From: Skermanella stibiiresistens SB22
GTDB lineage: Bacteria > Pseudomonadota > Alphaproteobacteria > Azospirillales > Azospirillaceae
Reading direction: 5' to 3'
NCBI RefSeq assembly: GCF_000576635.1
Contig: NZ_AVFL01000008.1
Location: 62,001-126,000, forward strand
DNA: 64,000 bases
Shown here piece after piece: positions 9,787 through 18,476 of this stretch; position 1 is the first letter of the stretch, and the number at the start of each line of letters is the position of its first letter. Made by a program: the position numbers and the translations under genes. The notes beneath the pieces were generated by a model. That model was not told the DNA's origin. It was given only the letters and a program-made list of their open reading frames with translations, and searched no databases.

Positions 9787-10920
9787 ATGCGGGACGGCGC
9801 CATCAACGCGACCAAGGAAACGGACGCTACCAAGGAGACGGGAGAGGCTGGAGAGGAAGGCATCCTCGTCGATCCACCGGCCGCCGCCGAGCAGGCGGGG
9901 CTGGTCTATGTCTCGGACGAGGAGCCGGGCATCAGGCGCCGGAAATCGGGCAAGGGCTTCGCGTTCCGGAAGCCGGACGGCACGCCGCTGAAGGACAAGG
10001 CGGAACTCGACCGGATCAAGTCGCTGGCGATCCCGCCTGCCTACACCGATGTCTGGATCTGCGCCGATCCCGACGGCCACATCCAGGCGACCGGACGCGA
10101 CGATCGTGGCCGCAAGCAATACCGGTATCACCCGCGCTGGCGGGAAGTCCGCGACAGCACGAAATACGAGCGCATGCTGGAATTCGGCCGCGCCCTGCCC
10201 GCCATCCGCGAGCGCATCGCCACCGACATGGCCAAGCGGGGCCTGCCGCGCGCGAAGGTGCTGGCGACCGTCGTCCACCTGCTGGAGAACACGCTGATCC
10301 GGATCGGCAACACGACATATTCCAAGGAGAACAAGAGCTTCGGCCTGACCACCCTGCAGGACCGCCACGTCGAGGTCGACGGCGGCAAGCTGCGCTTCCA
10401 GTTCAAGGGCAAGAGCGGCAAGGTCTGGAACCTCCAGATCAAGGACCGGCGGATCGCCCGCATCGTCAAGTCCTGCCAGGACGTGCCCGGCCAGCACCTG
10501 TTCCAATACCTGGACGACGAGGGTCAGCGCCATGGCGTGACATCGCAGGACGTCAACGATTACCTGCGGGAGATCAGTGGCCGCGACTTCTCGGCCAAGG
10601 ACTTCCGCACTTGGGCCGGGACCGTGCTGGCGGCGATGGCCTTGGCCGAGTTCGAGAGCTTCGACACCCAGGCCGCCGCCAAGCGGAACCTTCGGGCGGC
10701 GATCGAACGCGTCTCGGCGAGGCTGGGCAACACGCCGGCGATCTGCCGGAAATGCTACATCCACCCCCACGTGCTGGACAGCTATATCGAAGGTGATCTG
10801 GCCACCCAACTGAAGGATCGGATAGAAGACGACCTCCGGTCTGAGCTGGACGCCCTGAAACCGGAGGAGGCCGCCGTGCTGGCCTTCCTTCACCGCCGCC
10901 TGACGCGCGACGCCGCCTGA
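9787..10920 (+). CDS. DNA topoisomerase IB (poxvirus/eukaryal type)
   Basis: Type IB topoisomerases relax supercoils by a reversible 3'-phosphotyrosyl intermediate. The 377-residue protein has the bacterial topo IB order: a small N-terminal domain, then a catalytic core with RIGNTTYSKENKSFGLTTL (first catalytic Arg region), the Lys-bearing hairpin FKGKSGKVW, DFRTWAGTVLAAMAL (second Arg), and CYIHPHVLDSY, which holds the catalytic His and the nucleophilic Tyr. The start is set at ATG 9787. The frame is open further upstream to a TTG at 9742, but those residues look non-coding. The gene is divergent from glgX. The first 30 residues are acidic and low in complexity. Confidence 0.92.
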   Translation: MRDGAINATKETDATKETGEAGEEGILVDPPAAAEQAGLVYVSDEEPGIRRRKSGKGFAFRKPDGTPLKDKAELDRIKSLAIPPAYTDVWICADPDGHIQATGRDDRGRKQYRYHPRWREVRDSTKYERMLEFGRALPAIRERIATDMAKRGLPRAKVLATVVHLLENTLIRIGNTTYSKENKSFGLTTLQDRHVEVDGGKLRFQFKGKSGKVWNLQIKDRRIARIVKSCQDVPGQHLFQYLDDEGQRHGVTSQDVNDYLREISGRDFSAKDFRTWAGTVLAAMALAEFESFDTQAAAKRNLRAAIERVSARLGNTPAICRKCYIHPHVLDSYIEGDLATQLKDRIEDDLRSELDALKPEEAAVLAFLHRRLTRDAA

Positions 10921-10941
10921 GGCCCATCCGGAGTTCCCACC

Positions 10942-11892
10942 TTGTCCCCTCCCTCGTCTCCGGCCGTATCGCCCACCCTGCCCTTGGCGGCCCCGTCGGA
11001 GGAGCGTGCGGACAACAGGCACGGCATCCTCTGCATGGTCCTGGGCATGTCGCTGTTCACGCTGAACGACGCGATCGGGAAGTGGCTGGTGGAGATCTAT
11101 CCGGTCCCGATGATCCTGGCGGTGCGCGGCGCCGCGTCGATGCTGATCCTGGCGCCGCTGATCATCCGGGCCGGCCCGGTCAAGGTTTTCCGCGTCGCCA
11201 AGCCGCTGGCGCACCTGACCCGCGTGGTGCTGATCGCCTTGGAGGTCGCGTTGTTCTTCCTGTCGGTCCGGGCGCTGCCGCTGGCCGACGTGATGACGAT
11301 CTACATGGCGGCTCCCCTGTTCGTCACGGCCCTGTCGGTTCCCCTGCTGGGCGAGAAGGTCGGCGCGCGGCGCTGGAGCGCCGTGGGCGTGGGGTTCGTC
11401 GGTGTGCTGCTGGTGTTGAGACCGACCGGCGATGTCATCTCGTGGGGAGCGATGGCGGCGCTGGCCGGCAGCCTGACCTTCGCCTTCACCCTGATCCTGA
11501 CGCGCTCGTTGCGCGGGACCGGAGCGCTGAGCATGGTCAGCCTACAGACGCTGGGCATCGGCCTCGCCGGTGCCGCCGTGGCGCCGTTCGTCTGGATCCC
11601 GCCGACCCCCGTGCATTTGGCCCTGCTCGCCGTGCTCGGCGTGGTGGCGGTGGTCGGCCACGTCCTGATCAACCGCTCGCTGGCCGTTAGCCCGGCGGCC
11701 GTCGTCGTCCCCTACCAGTACAGCTCGCTCGTCTGGGCCATGGCGCTGGGCTGGCTGGTCTGGAACGACGTGCCGGACGCCTGGGTGCTGTCGGGTGCCG
11801 CGCTGATCATCGCCAGCGGGCTGTTCGTCTTCCACCGCGAGCAGCGGGCGGCGCCGGTGCCGTCGGTCAGTTCCGAAGCCGGCGCAGGGTGA
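10942..11892 (+). CDS. EamA/DMT-superfamily membrane transporter
   Basis: This is a ten-helix drug/metabolite transporter built of two EamA repeats. The first repeat starts near residue 28 (HGILCMVLGMSLFTLNDAIG). The second starts near residue 165 (ISWGAMAALAGSLTFAFTLI) and ends in LVWAMALGWLVWNDVPDAW. The substrate cannot be deduced; relatives export amino acids or metabolites. No ATG precedes the first helix, so a TTG at 10942 is used as start. This is the weak point of the call. It begins 21 nt after the topoisomerase stop and may be cotranscribed with it. Its 3' end overlaps the convergent lipoprotein gene by 26 nt. Confidence 0.9.
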   Translation: MSPPSSPAVSPTLPLAAPSEERADNRHGILCMVLGMSLFTLNDAIGKWLVEIYPVPMILAVRGAASMLILAPLIIRAGPVKVFRVAKPLAHLTRVVLIALEVALFFLSVRALPLADVMTIYMAAPLFVTALSVPLLGEKVGARRWSAVGVGFVGVLLVLRPTGDVISWGAMAALAGSLTFAFTLILTRSLRGTGALSMVSLQTLGIGLAGAAVAPFVWIPPTPVHLALLAVLGVVAVVGHVLINRSLAVSPAAVVVPYQYSSLVWAMALGWLVWNDVPDAWVLSGAALIIASGLFVFHREQRAAPVPSVSSEAGAG

Positions 11893-12217
11893 CGAGGCCG
11901 CCGGTGACGGGATCGGTGAGGCGGGCGGTGCCCTCGTCCTCGTCGACGGTCACCTCCAACCCGATCCCGATGCCTTCAGGAACCACCAGAACGTCGTTCC
12001 CCTCGACCGAGTACTCGACGCTCTGGGTCAGGCCGAAGGCGGTCATGCTGGAACTGCGGAACTCATAGATCCCCAGCACGACGCCGGGCGCCATCGGCGT
12101 CACCATGGTCCAGCGCCCGAGCAGGGGATTGGGTTGCAGGCTGGCGCAGGACGCCAGCAGGAGCAGCGCCGCCGCGAGCGGCAGGCGTTGGATCAATCGT
12201 CCAAAAGAGGCGAACAA
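11867..12217 (-). CDS. Small predicted lipoprotein
   Basis: The product is a 116-residue exported protein with a short cationic N-terminus, a hydrophobic stretch LPLAAALLLL and a lipobox LASC, so the mature protein should be acylated at Cys and membrane-anchored. The rest is a small beta-rich domain of unknown role (WTMVTPMAPGVVLGIYEFRS, YSVEGNDVLVVPEG). The start is inferred to be TTG 12217 because an AGG ribosome site lies 7 nt upstream inside the end of epmA. A longer frame from 12259 would run through the epmA C-terminus without a plausible signal peptide start. It probably forms an operon with epmA and overlaps the EamA gene tail-to-tail. Confidence 0.75.
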   Translation of the reverse strand: MFASFGRLIQRLPLAAALLLLASCASLQPNPLLGRWTMVTPMAPGVVLGIYEFRSSSMTAFGLTQSVEYSVEGNDVLVVPEGIGIGLEVTVDEDEGTARLTDPVTGGLVTLRRLRN

Positions 12218-12221
12218 GCAC

Positions 12222-13280
12222 TTACCTTTCAAATCCGGCCACGGGAGCCCACAGGACATCGGCGATCTCCGCCGCTCCCGTGCACAGCATGGTCAACCGG
12301 TCGAAGCCCAAAGCGATCCCCGAACTTTCCGGCATGCCGAACTCCAGCGCCGCGAGGAAGTCGGGATCGATCGGGTAGCGGTCGCCGTAGATCCGCTCCT
12401 TGAGGTCCATGTCGGCCTCGAACCGGGCGCGCTGGACTGCGGCGTCGGTCAGTTCGCCAAAGGCGTTGGCGAGTTCCAGGCCGCAGGCGTACAGCTCGAA
12501 CCGCTCGGCGACGCGCGGGTCCTCCGGCTTGGGGCGGGACAGCGCCGCCATGGAGACCGGATAATCCGTCAGGAAGGTGGGACGGTCCATGCCGAGATGC
12601 GGTTCGATCAGGTCCAGCGAGATGCGGAAGAACAGATCCTCCCAGGTGTCGCCGTCATGCGGCGTGATGCCGGCCCGATCCGCCGCGCGCGCCAGCAGCG
12701 CGGTGTCGGGAGCGTTGGGATCGGGGGCGGTCGCCAGCAAGTCGATGCCGGCGTGGCGGTCGAACGCGTCGGCGACGCTCAGCACCTCCCATGGGCCAAA
12801 AGGATCGCAGGATCGCCTGCGCCACTCGAAAGTCTCACGGCCACCCACGCGCGCCGCCGTCCGGACCAGATCCACGCAGTCGTCCATCAAGTCGCGGTAG
12901 CCGGCACCCGCCCGGTACCACTCCAGCATGGTGAACTCCGGGCTGTGGGTGCCCGACCGCTCGCCGTTGCGGTAGACCTTGGCCAGTTGGAACAGCTTCG
13001 GCACTCCCGCCACCAGCAGCTTCTTCATGGCGAATTCGGGGCTGGTGTGCAGGTAGAGGGTCCGCCGGTCGTCGGGATTTGGCCCGACCAAGTCTGTTGC
13101 GAAGGCGATCAGGTGCGGTTCCAGGCCGGGAGAGACCTGAAGCGCCGGCGTCTCGACCTCGATGAATCCCCGCTCCTCGAACCAGGCGCGGATCCGCGAC
13201 GCCACCCGCGCCCTGCCCTCCAGGAACGGACGCCGCCGGGCGAAGCTGTCGGGATGCCACCATTCCATCGTGTCGCTCAC
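12222..13280 (-). CDS. epmA: Elongation factor P beta-lysine ligase EpmA (GenX/PoxA)
   Basis: EpmA is a class II lysyl-tRNA synthetase paralogue that attaches (R)-beta-lysine to a Lys of elongation factor P, helping ribosomes through polyproline stretches. It has only the catalytic core and no anticodon-binding domain. Motif 2 is in FQLAKVYRNGERSGTHSPEF followed by TMLEWYRA, and motif 3 in SGIALGFDRLTML. The length of about 350 residues fits. The start is GTG 13280 or ATG 13268 (MEWWHPDSFARRR). The frame stays open upstream through a palindromic repeat, which should not be included. Neither efp nor epmB is in the window. It lies downstream of groL but behind a terminator. Confidence 0.93.
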   Translation of the reverse strand: MSDTMEWWHPDSFARRRPFLEGRARVASRIRAWFEERGFIEVETPALQVSPGLEPHLIAFATDLVGPNPDDRRTLYLHTSPEFAMKKLLVAGVPKLFQLAKVYRNGERSGTHSPEFTMLEWYRAGAGYRDLMDDCVDLVRTAARVGGRETFEWRRRSCDPFGPWEVLSVADAFDRHAGIDLLATAPDPNAPDTALLARAADRAGITPHDGDTWEDLFFRISLDLIEPHLGMDRPTFLTDYPVSMAALSRPKPEDPRVAERFELYACGLELANAFGELTDAAVQRARFEADMDLKERIYGDRYPIDPDFLAALEFGMPESSGIALGFDRLTMLCTGAAEIADVLWAPVAGFER

Positions 13281-13301
13281 GGGTAAGTTCCAGAAATTCA
13301 A

Positions 13302-13383
13302 CCGTAGGTCGGGTGGAGCGAAGCGGCACCCGACAAGCCGGCGCGTTGGTGTCGGGTGCCGCTTCGCTCCACCCGACCTACGG
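13302..13383. repeat. Long perfect palindrome, copy 1 of a two-copy repeat family
   Basis: Two perfectly complementary 34-nt arms (13302-13335 and 13350-13383) flank a 14-nt loop. Each arm begins or ends with the GTAGGTCGGG / CCCGACCTAC pair and contains GCGAAGCG, so each arm can also fold on itself. It lies between groL and epmA on the upstream side of epmA. A second, diverged copy is at 22214-22280. It resembles widespread GTAGGTCGG-type intergenic REP elements. Confidence 0.85.
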
Positions 13384-13418
13384 CGGCTACTGTGCAATTT
13401 AATGCAACTCGAGGTACG

Positions 13419-13446
13419 AAAAAAGGGCGGCCCGGTGGGGCCGCCC
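13419..13446 (-). terminator. Rho-independent terminator of groESL
   Basis: On the minus strand a 9-bp stem (GGGCGGCCC paired with GGGCCGCCC) with a 4-nt loop is followed directly by six T. It sits about 40 nt past the groL stop. Confidence 0.9.
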
Positions 13447-13486
13447 AAGGTCGATTGCATCGGTGATGCGATATTGATCGTTTGGA

Positions 13487-15145
<1,659 letters not shown>

Positions 15146-15176
15146 TCAATGAGTGATGTGGGTGGAGTGGAGCGTC

Positions 15177-15491
15177 TCAGGCGGCCTTGGCGGTCGCGGC
15201 GGAACCTTCCAGGACGCCGAGCAGATCCGACTCCTTCATGATGAGGTAGTCGACGCCGTCGATCTTGACCTCGGTGCCCGACCACTTGCCGAACAGCACG
15301 CGGTCGCCGGGCTTGACGTCCAGCGGATGGATGACGCCGGACTCGTCGCGGGCGCCCGAACCAACGGCGATCACCTCGCCTTCCTGCGGCTTTTCCTTGG
15401 CGGTGTCGGGGATGATGATCCCGCCGGCGGTCTTGCTCTCCTGCTCGACCCGGCGGACGACGACACGATCATGCAGCGGACGGAACTTCAT
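15177..15491 (-). CDS. groS: Co-chaperonin GroES (10 kDa)
   Basis: GroES is the heptameric lid of the GroEL cage. The 104-residue product starts [16 protein letters not shown], with the mobile loop [20 protein letters not shown] and the roof/core segment [18 protein letters not shown]. The start at 15491 has an AGGAGA ribosome site. The frame is open upstream to 15611 but that part overlaps the CIRCE operator and is untranslated. The C-terminus has a short Ala-rich extension ([10 protein letters not shown]). Confidence 0.98.
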   Translation of the reverse strand: MKFRPLHDRVVVRRVEQESKTAGGIIIPDTAKEKPQEGEVIAVGSGARDESGVIHPLDVKPGDRVLFGKWSGTEVKIDGVDYLIMKESDLLGVLEGSAATAKAA

Positions 15492-15597
15492 CGCGGACTC
15501 TCCTTGCTCACGATACCGGAAATGAATGCCGGACCGGACGGCGCCGGTCCTGAAATCAGGTGACCATCCCTCCCGGTGGGGCGCCGGCGAGCGCCTG

Positions 15598-15624
15598 TTA
15601 GCACTCCCCATCGAGAAGTGCCAA
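15598..15624 (-). promoter_or_regulatory. CIRCE operator for HrcA
   Basis: On the plus strand TTAGCACTC is followed by a 9-nt spacer and AAGTGCCAA. The consensus is TTAGCACTC-N9-GAGTGCTAA, so the arms match except for two positions in the second arm. It sits just downstream of the groESL promoter, which is the expected place for repression by HrcA at normal temperature. Confidence 0.92.
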
Positions 15625-15625
15625 C

Positions 15626-15655
15626 TAGCTAATCCAAGCCGAAACGCGATTCAAG
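15626..15655 (-). promoter_or_regulatory. groESL promoter (vegetative/heat shock)
   Basis: Reading on the minus strand, TTGAAT (15654-15649), a 17-nt spacer and TAGCTA (15631-15626) form a sigma-70-like promoter, with CTTGAA also fitting the -35 of RpoH promoters. The CIRCE element begins one or two bases further downstream. The rest of the 345-nt groS-usg gap shows a small inverted repeat CTGCCA/TGGCAG and no gene. Confidence 0.65.
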
Positions 15656-15836
15656 AGCCTTGTCGCGGATTTTTTCGCCACCTGCCAAAACCCTGGCAGC
15701 AACCTCCGGAACCGGCTGCTAATACACTGATTATAAAGGATGATTTTGCTTGCCAGCCGAATTGTCCAGCTTCACACTGGGATCAACGAACAAGCATTGG
15801 GAGTTGCCGCTGGCCGCAACCACGGAGGAGATCCGA

Positions 15837-16100
15837 ATGGCGAGTTTGAGTCTTCAACTGCGTGACTACCGCCTGACAATCGCCGAGATCCTGTACCACA
15901 TGCCCGACCACCCCGGCCTGCTGCAAAGCTACGTCTGGCAGGACTTGGACATCGCCCCGCGCTACCCGGTGCTGCGCAAGTTCCTGACCTTTTGGGAGCG
16001 CGAGCTGGATGGCAAGGTCCATTCCGTCAAGGTGGCGACCAACCCCCTGATCACCCCCAACGCCTACCGCTTCGTCGACGCGGAACTGAGGCTCCACTGA
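15837..16100 (+). CDS. usg: Usg-family protein
   Basis: The 87-residue protein matches the alphaproteobacterial Usg family of unknown function: LRDYRLTIAEILYHMPDHPG, LLQSYVWQDLDIAPRYPVL and FWERELDGKVHSV. It is soluble and has no catalytic motif that I recognise. The ATG at 15837 follows a strong GGAGGAG ribosome site. The frame extends upstream to 15750 but those residues lie before the ribosome site and are not conserved-looking. It is divergent from groESL and 198 nt upstream of hprK. Confidence 0.88.
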   Translation: MASLSLQLRDYRLTIAEILYHMPDHPGLLQSYVWQDLDIAPRYPVLRKFLTFWERELDGKVHSVKVATNPLITPNAYRFVDAELRLH

Positions 16101-16298
16101 AGCCCAGGGGAAGCCCAATGGGAACCCCGGTGGGAGCACCGGCGGCGAGGCCGCGGCCGCGTGCGCGGGAGCGGCCCGGCGCCCTCGTTCGTGAAACCGA
16201 AATCGTGTTGGAAGTCTCGAAAGAACAACACATTCCCGCGGGTCGGCCCTCGGGTCGGCATTGACAGCGGGGCGCGGGCGCAGCAACCTCCCCAAACC

Positions 16299-16748
16299 AT
16301 GTTGACGATCCACGGCACCTGCGTCGCGCTGTCCGGTTTCGGCGTCCTCTTGCGGGGCCCCCCGGGCAGCGGCAAGTCCGATCTGGCGCTCCGCCTGATC
16401 GACGGAGGGGCGCGGCTGGTCGCCGACGACCAGATCGAATTGACCTTGGACGCGGCCGGCCGTGTCATGGCCCGCGCGCCCAAGACGCTCGCTGGCCTCC
16501 TCGAGGTCCGCGGCGTCGGCATCCTGCCGATGGACGCCGCGCGCACCGCTCCCATCGGTCTGGTCGTCGACCTGGCGCCCGACGATAAGGTCGAACGCTT
16601 GCCGGAGATCGAGACGAGCGCCCTGCTCGACCGCCCGATTCGCCGGCTGACCCTGTCTCCCTTCCACGCGTCCACCCCCGCCAAACTGAGACTCGCGGCG
16701 GCGCGTCTGGCGGGAGGAGCGCTGCACCCGGTGCCTGAACGCCCATGA
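16299..16748 (+). CDS. hprK: HPr kinase/phosphorylase, short alphaproteobacterial form
   Basis: HprK phosphorylates HPr on a serine. The 149-residue protein contains only the C-terminal kinase domain: P-loop RGPPGSGKSDLALRLID, the ADDQIEL segment and the family signature LEVRGVGIL. It lacks the N-terminal half found in Firmicutes, which is normal for alphaproteobacteria. The start ATG at 16299 has no clear ribosome site. Its stop overlaps the rapZ start (ATGA). In relatives this gene follows a chvG/chvI-type two-component pair, but here no such genes precede it. HPr encoded downstream keeps the target segment SGQSIMGLM. Confidence 0.93.
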   Translation: MLTIHGTCVALSGFGVLLRGPPGSGKSDLALRLIDGGARLVADDQIELTLDAAGRVMARAPKTLAGLLEVRGVGILPMDAARTAPIGLVVDLAPDDKVERLPEIETSALLDRPIRRLTLSPFHASTPAKLRLAAARLAGGALHPVPERP

Positions 16749-17677
16749 CGATGCCGATCTCCGAGGAGGGAGCGGCCGTCACCGAACGCTCCGAGAAGAC
16801 GATGGTCCGCCGGCCGGTGGCCGTCGTCACCGGAATGTCGGGCGCCGGCCTGTCCACCGCCCTCAAATGCCTGGAGGACCTTGGCTACGAGGCGGTCGAC
16901 AATCTGCCGATGAACATGGTCGACGCCTTGGTCGACCAAGGCGACCTGTTATCGCGGCCGATCGCGATCACGGTCGACGCCCGGACCCGCCACTTCAGTT
17001 CCGACGCGCTGATGAAGGGGGTCGAGGCGCTGGCGGCTCGGCCGGATCTCGCGGTCCGCCTGATCTTCCTGGAATGTGGCGACGAGATCCTGCAGCGACG
17101 CTACACCGAGACGCGCCGGCGCCATCCGCTGGCTGTCGACCGGCCGGTCGCCGATGGCATCCTCCGCGAGCGGACGCTGCTGGCCCCGCTGAAGGACAGC
17201 GCCGACATCACGATCGACACGTCCCTGCTGTCGATCCACGACCTGCGCCGCATCCTGGCTGGTCACTTCAAGCTGAGCGCGGAGCCGACGCTCCACGTGT
17301 TCGTCACGTCCTTCTCGTTCCGCCAGGGCGTGCCGCGCGAGGCCGACCTGGTTTTCGATGTGCGATTTTTAACTAATCCCCACTACGATCCGCGATTGCG
17401 GCCCCTGACCGGATTGGATGCTCCGGTGGCCGCGCGGGTGGCGGAGGATCCCGACTTCGATGCCTTCTTCAGGCGCTTGACAGACCTGTTGCAGCCGCTG
17501 TTGCCGCGCTACAACCAGGAGGGAAAGAGCTACCTGACGATCGCCATCGGTTGCACAGGTGGACGGCACCGCTCGGTGTTCGTCGCCAAATCCCTGGCCG
17601 AATGGCTCGGCGGCCAGGGGTATAAAGTGGGGCTGACGCATCGCGACCTTGAACGGAGCGGCAACCGCCAAACCTGA
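16745..17677 (+). CDS. rapZ: RapZ/YvcJ nucleotide-binding RNase adapter
   Basis: RapZ family proteins bind nucleotides and, in Enterobacteria, guide RNase E to a small RNA that controls amino-sugar synthesis. The 310-residue length and the C-terminal signature AIGCTGGRHRSVFVAKSLAE fit well. The middle region with VFDVRFLTNPHYDPRLRPLT is also characteristic. The N-terminal P-loop reads GMSGAGLSTALK, with Leu at the position of the usual Lys, so nucleotide binding may be altered or use another residue. The gene is translationally coupled to hprK and heads into the PTS phosphorelay genes. Confidence 0.95.
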   Translation: MTMPISEEGAAVTERSEKTMVRRPVAVVTGMSGAGLSTALKCLEDLGYEAVDNLPMNMVDALVDQGDLLSRPIAITVDARTRHFSSDALMKGVEALAARPDLAVRLIFLECGDEILQRRYTETRRRHPLAVDRPVADGILRERTLLAPLKDSADITIDTSLLSIHDLRRILAGHFKLSAEPTLHVFVTSFSFRQGVPREADLVFDVRFLTNPHYDPRLRPLTGLDAPVAARVAEDPDFDAFFRRLTDLLQPLLPRYNQEGKSYLTIAIGCTGGRHRSVFVAKSLAEWLGGQGYKVGLTHRDLERSGNRQT

Positions 17678-17759
17678 CGCCATCCAGACAGGACGGCGTC
17701 TGGCGCTGGCTCCGTGATTAACAAGCCGGCGATCAGATCGGTTGATAGAAGGAAGTTCG

Positions 17760-18161
17760 ATGATCGGAATGGTTCTTGTAACGCATGGGCGGCTCGCGAC
17801 GGAATTCATCGCGGCGCTTGAGCACGTCGTGGGGGAACAGGATCAGGTCGCCGCCGTCTGCATCGGTCCCGATGACGACATGGAGCAGCGCCGGTGCGAC
17901 ATCCTGAGCAGCGTGGCGGAGGTCGATGACGGCAGCGGAGTCGTCCTGCTGACCGACATGTTCGGCGGCACACCCAGCAACCTCGCGATCAGCGTGATGG
18001 ACAAGGCCAAGGTGGAGGTGATAGCCGGGGTCAACCTGCCCATGCTGATCAAGCTCGCCAGCGTCCGACGATCGGAGAACCTGCCGGACGCCGTGCTGGC
18101 CGCCCGCGACGCTGGCCGGAAATACATCAACGTCGCGTCCACCCTGCTTTCCGAGATCTGA
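17760..18161 (+). CDS. PTS EIIA component, mannose/fructose superfamily (EIIA-Man type)
   Basis: This 133-residue protein receives phosphate from HPr on a His near the N-terminus (VLVTHGRLA). LTDMFGGTPSNLAI is the EIIA-Man signature. No EIIB, EIIC or EIID permease genes are present, so it is likely a regulatory output domain and not a sugar transporter part. The ATG at 17760 has an AGAAGGAAG ribosome site; an earlier in-frame TTG at 17742 is unlikely. It is followed 3 nt later by the HPr gene. Confidence 0.93.
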   Translation: MIGMVLVTHGRLATEFIAALEHVVGEQDQVAAVCIGPDDDMEQRRCDILSSVAEVDDGSGVVLLTDMFGGTPSNLAISVMDKAKVEVIAGVNLPMLIKLASVRRSENLPDAVLAARDAGRKYINVASTLLSEI

Positions 18162-18164
18162 TCA

Positions 18165-18476
18165 ATGCCGGCACCCGGTAGCGAAGTTCCCCCCGGCGGC
18201 GGTGCCGCGGTGGTCAGCGACACCGTCCTCATCCGTAATCAGCGTGGGTTGCACGCGCGCGCCGCTGCGAAGTTCGTCAAGCTGGTGGCGCTGTACGACG
18301 CGGAGGTCGAGGTCGAGCGCAACGACATGGTTGTGTCGGGTCAATCCATCATGGGCTTGATGATGCTCGCCGCCAGCCAAGGCTGCACCGTGACCCTGCG
18401 CGCCCAAGGAAAACAAGCGGAACCCGTGATCGCGGCGCTGGTCGATCTGATCGGGCGCAAGTTCGATGAAGACTGA
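18165..18476 (+). CDS. ptsH: HPr-like phosphocarrier protein
   Basis: HPr carries phosphate from enzyme I to EIIA. The catalytic His is in NQRGLHARAAAKFVKL, and the regulatory Ser region SGQSIMGLMMLAA is the target of HprK. The 103 residues include about 15 extra N-terminal ones. The stop overlaps the start of the enzyme I gene by 11 nt, so the two are coupled. Confidence 0.95.
   Translation: MPAPGSEVPPGGGAAVVSDTVLIRNQRGLHARAAAKFVKLVALYDAEVEVERNDMVVSGQSIMGLMMLAASQGCTVTLRAQGKQAEPVIAALVDLIGRKFDED

Noticed and set aside
13281..13460. N-terminal extension of EpmA through the palindromic repeat
   Set aside because: The extension translates the repeat and the groL terminator; EpmA proteins begin near MEWWHPDSF.
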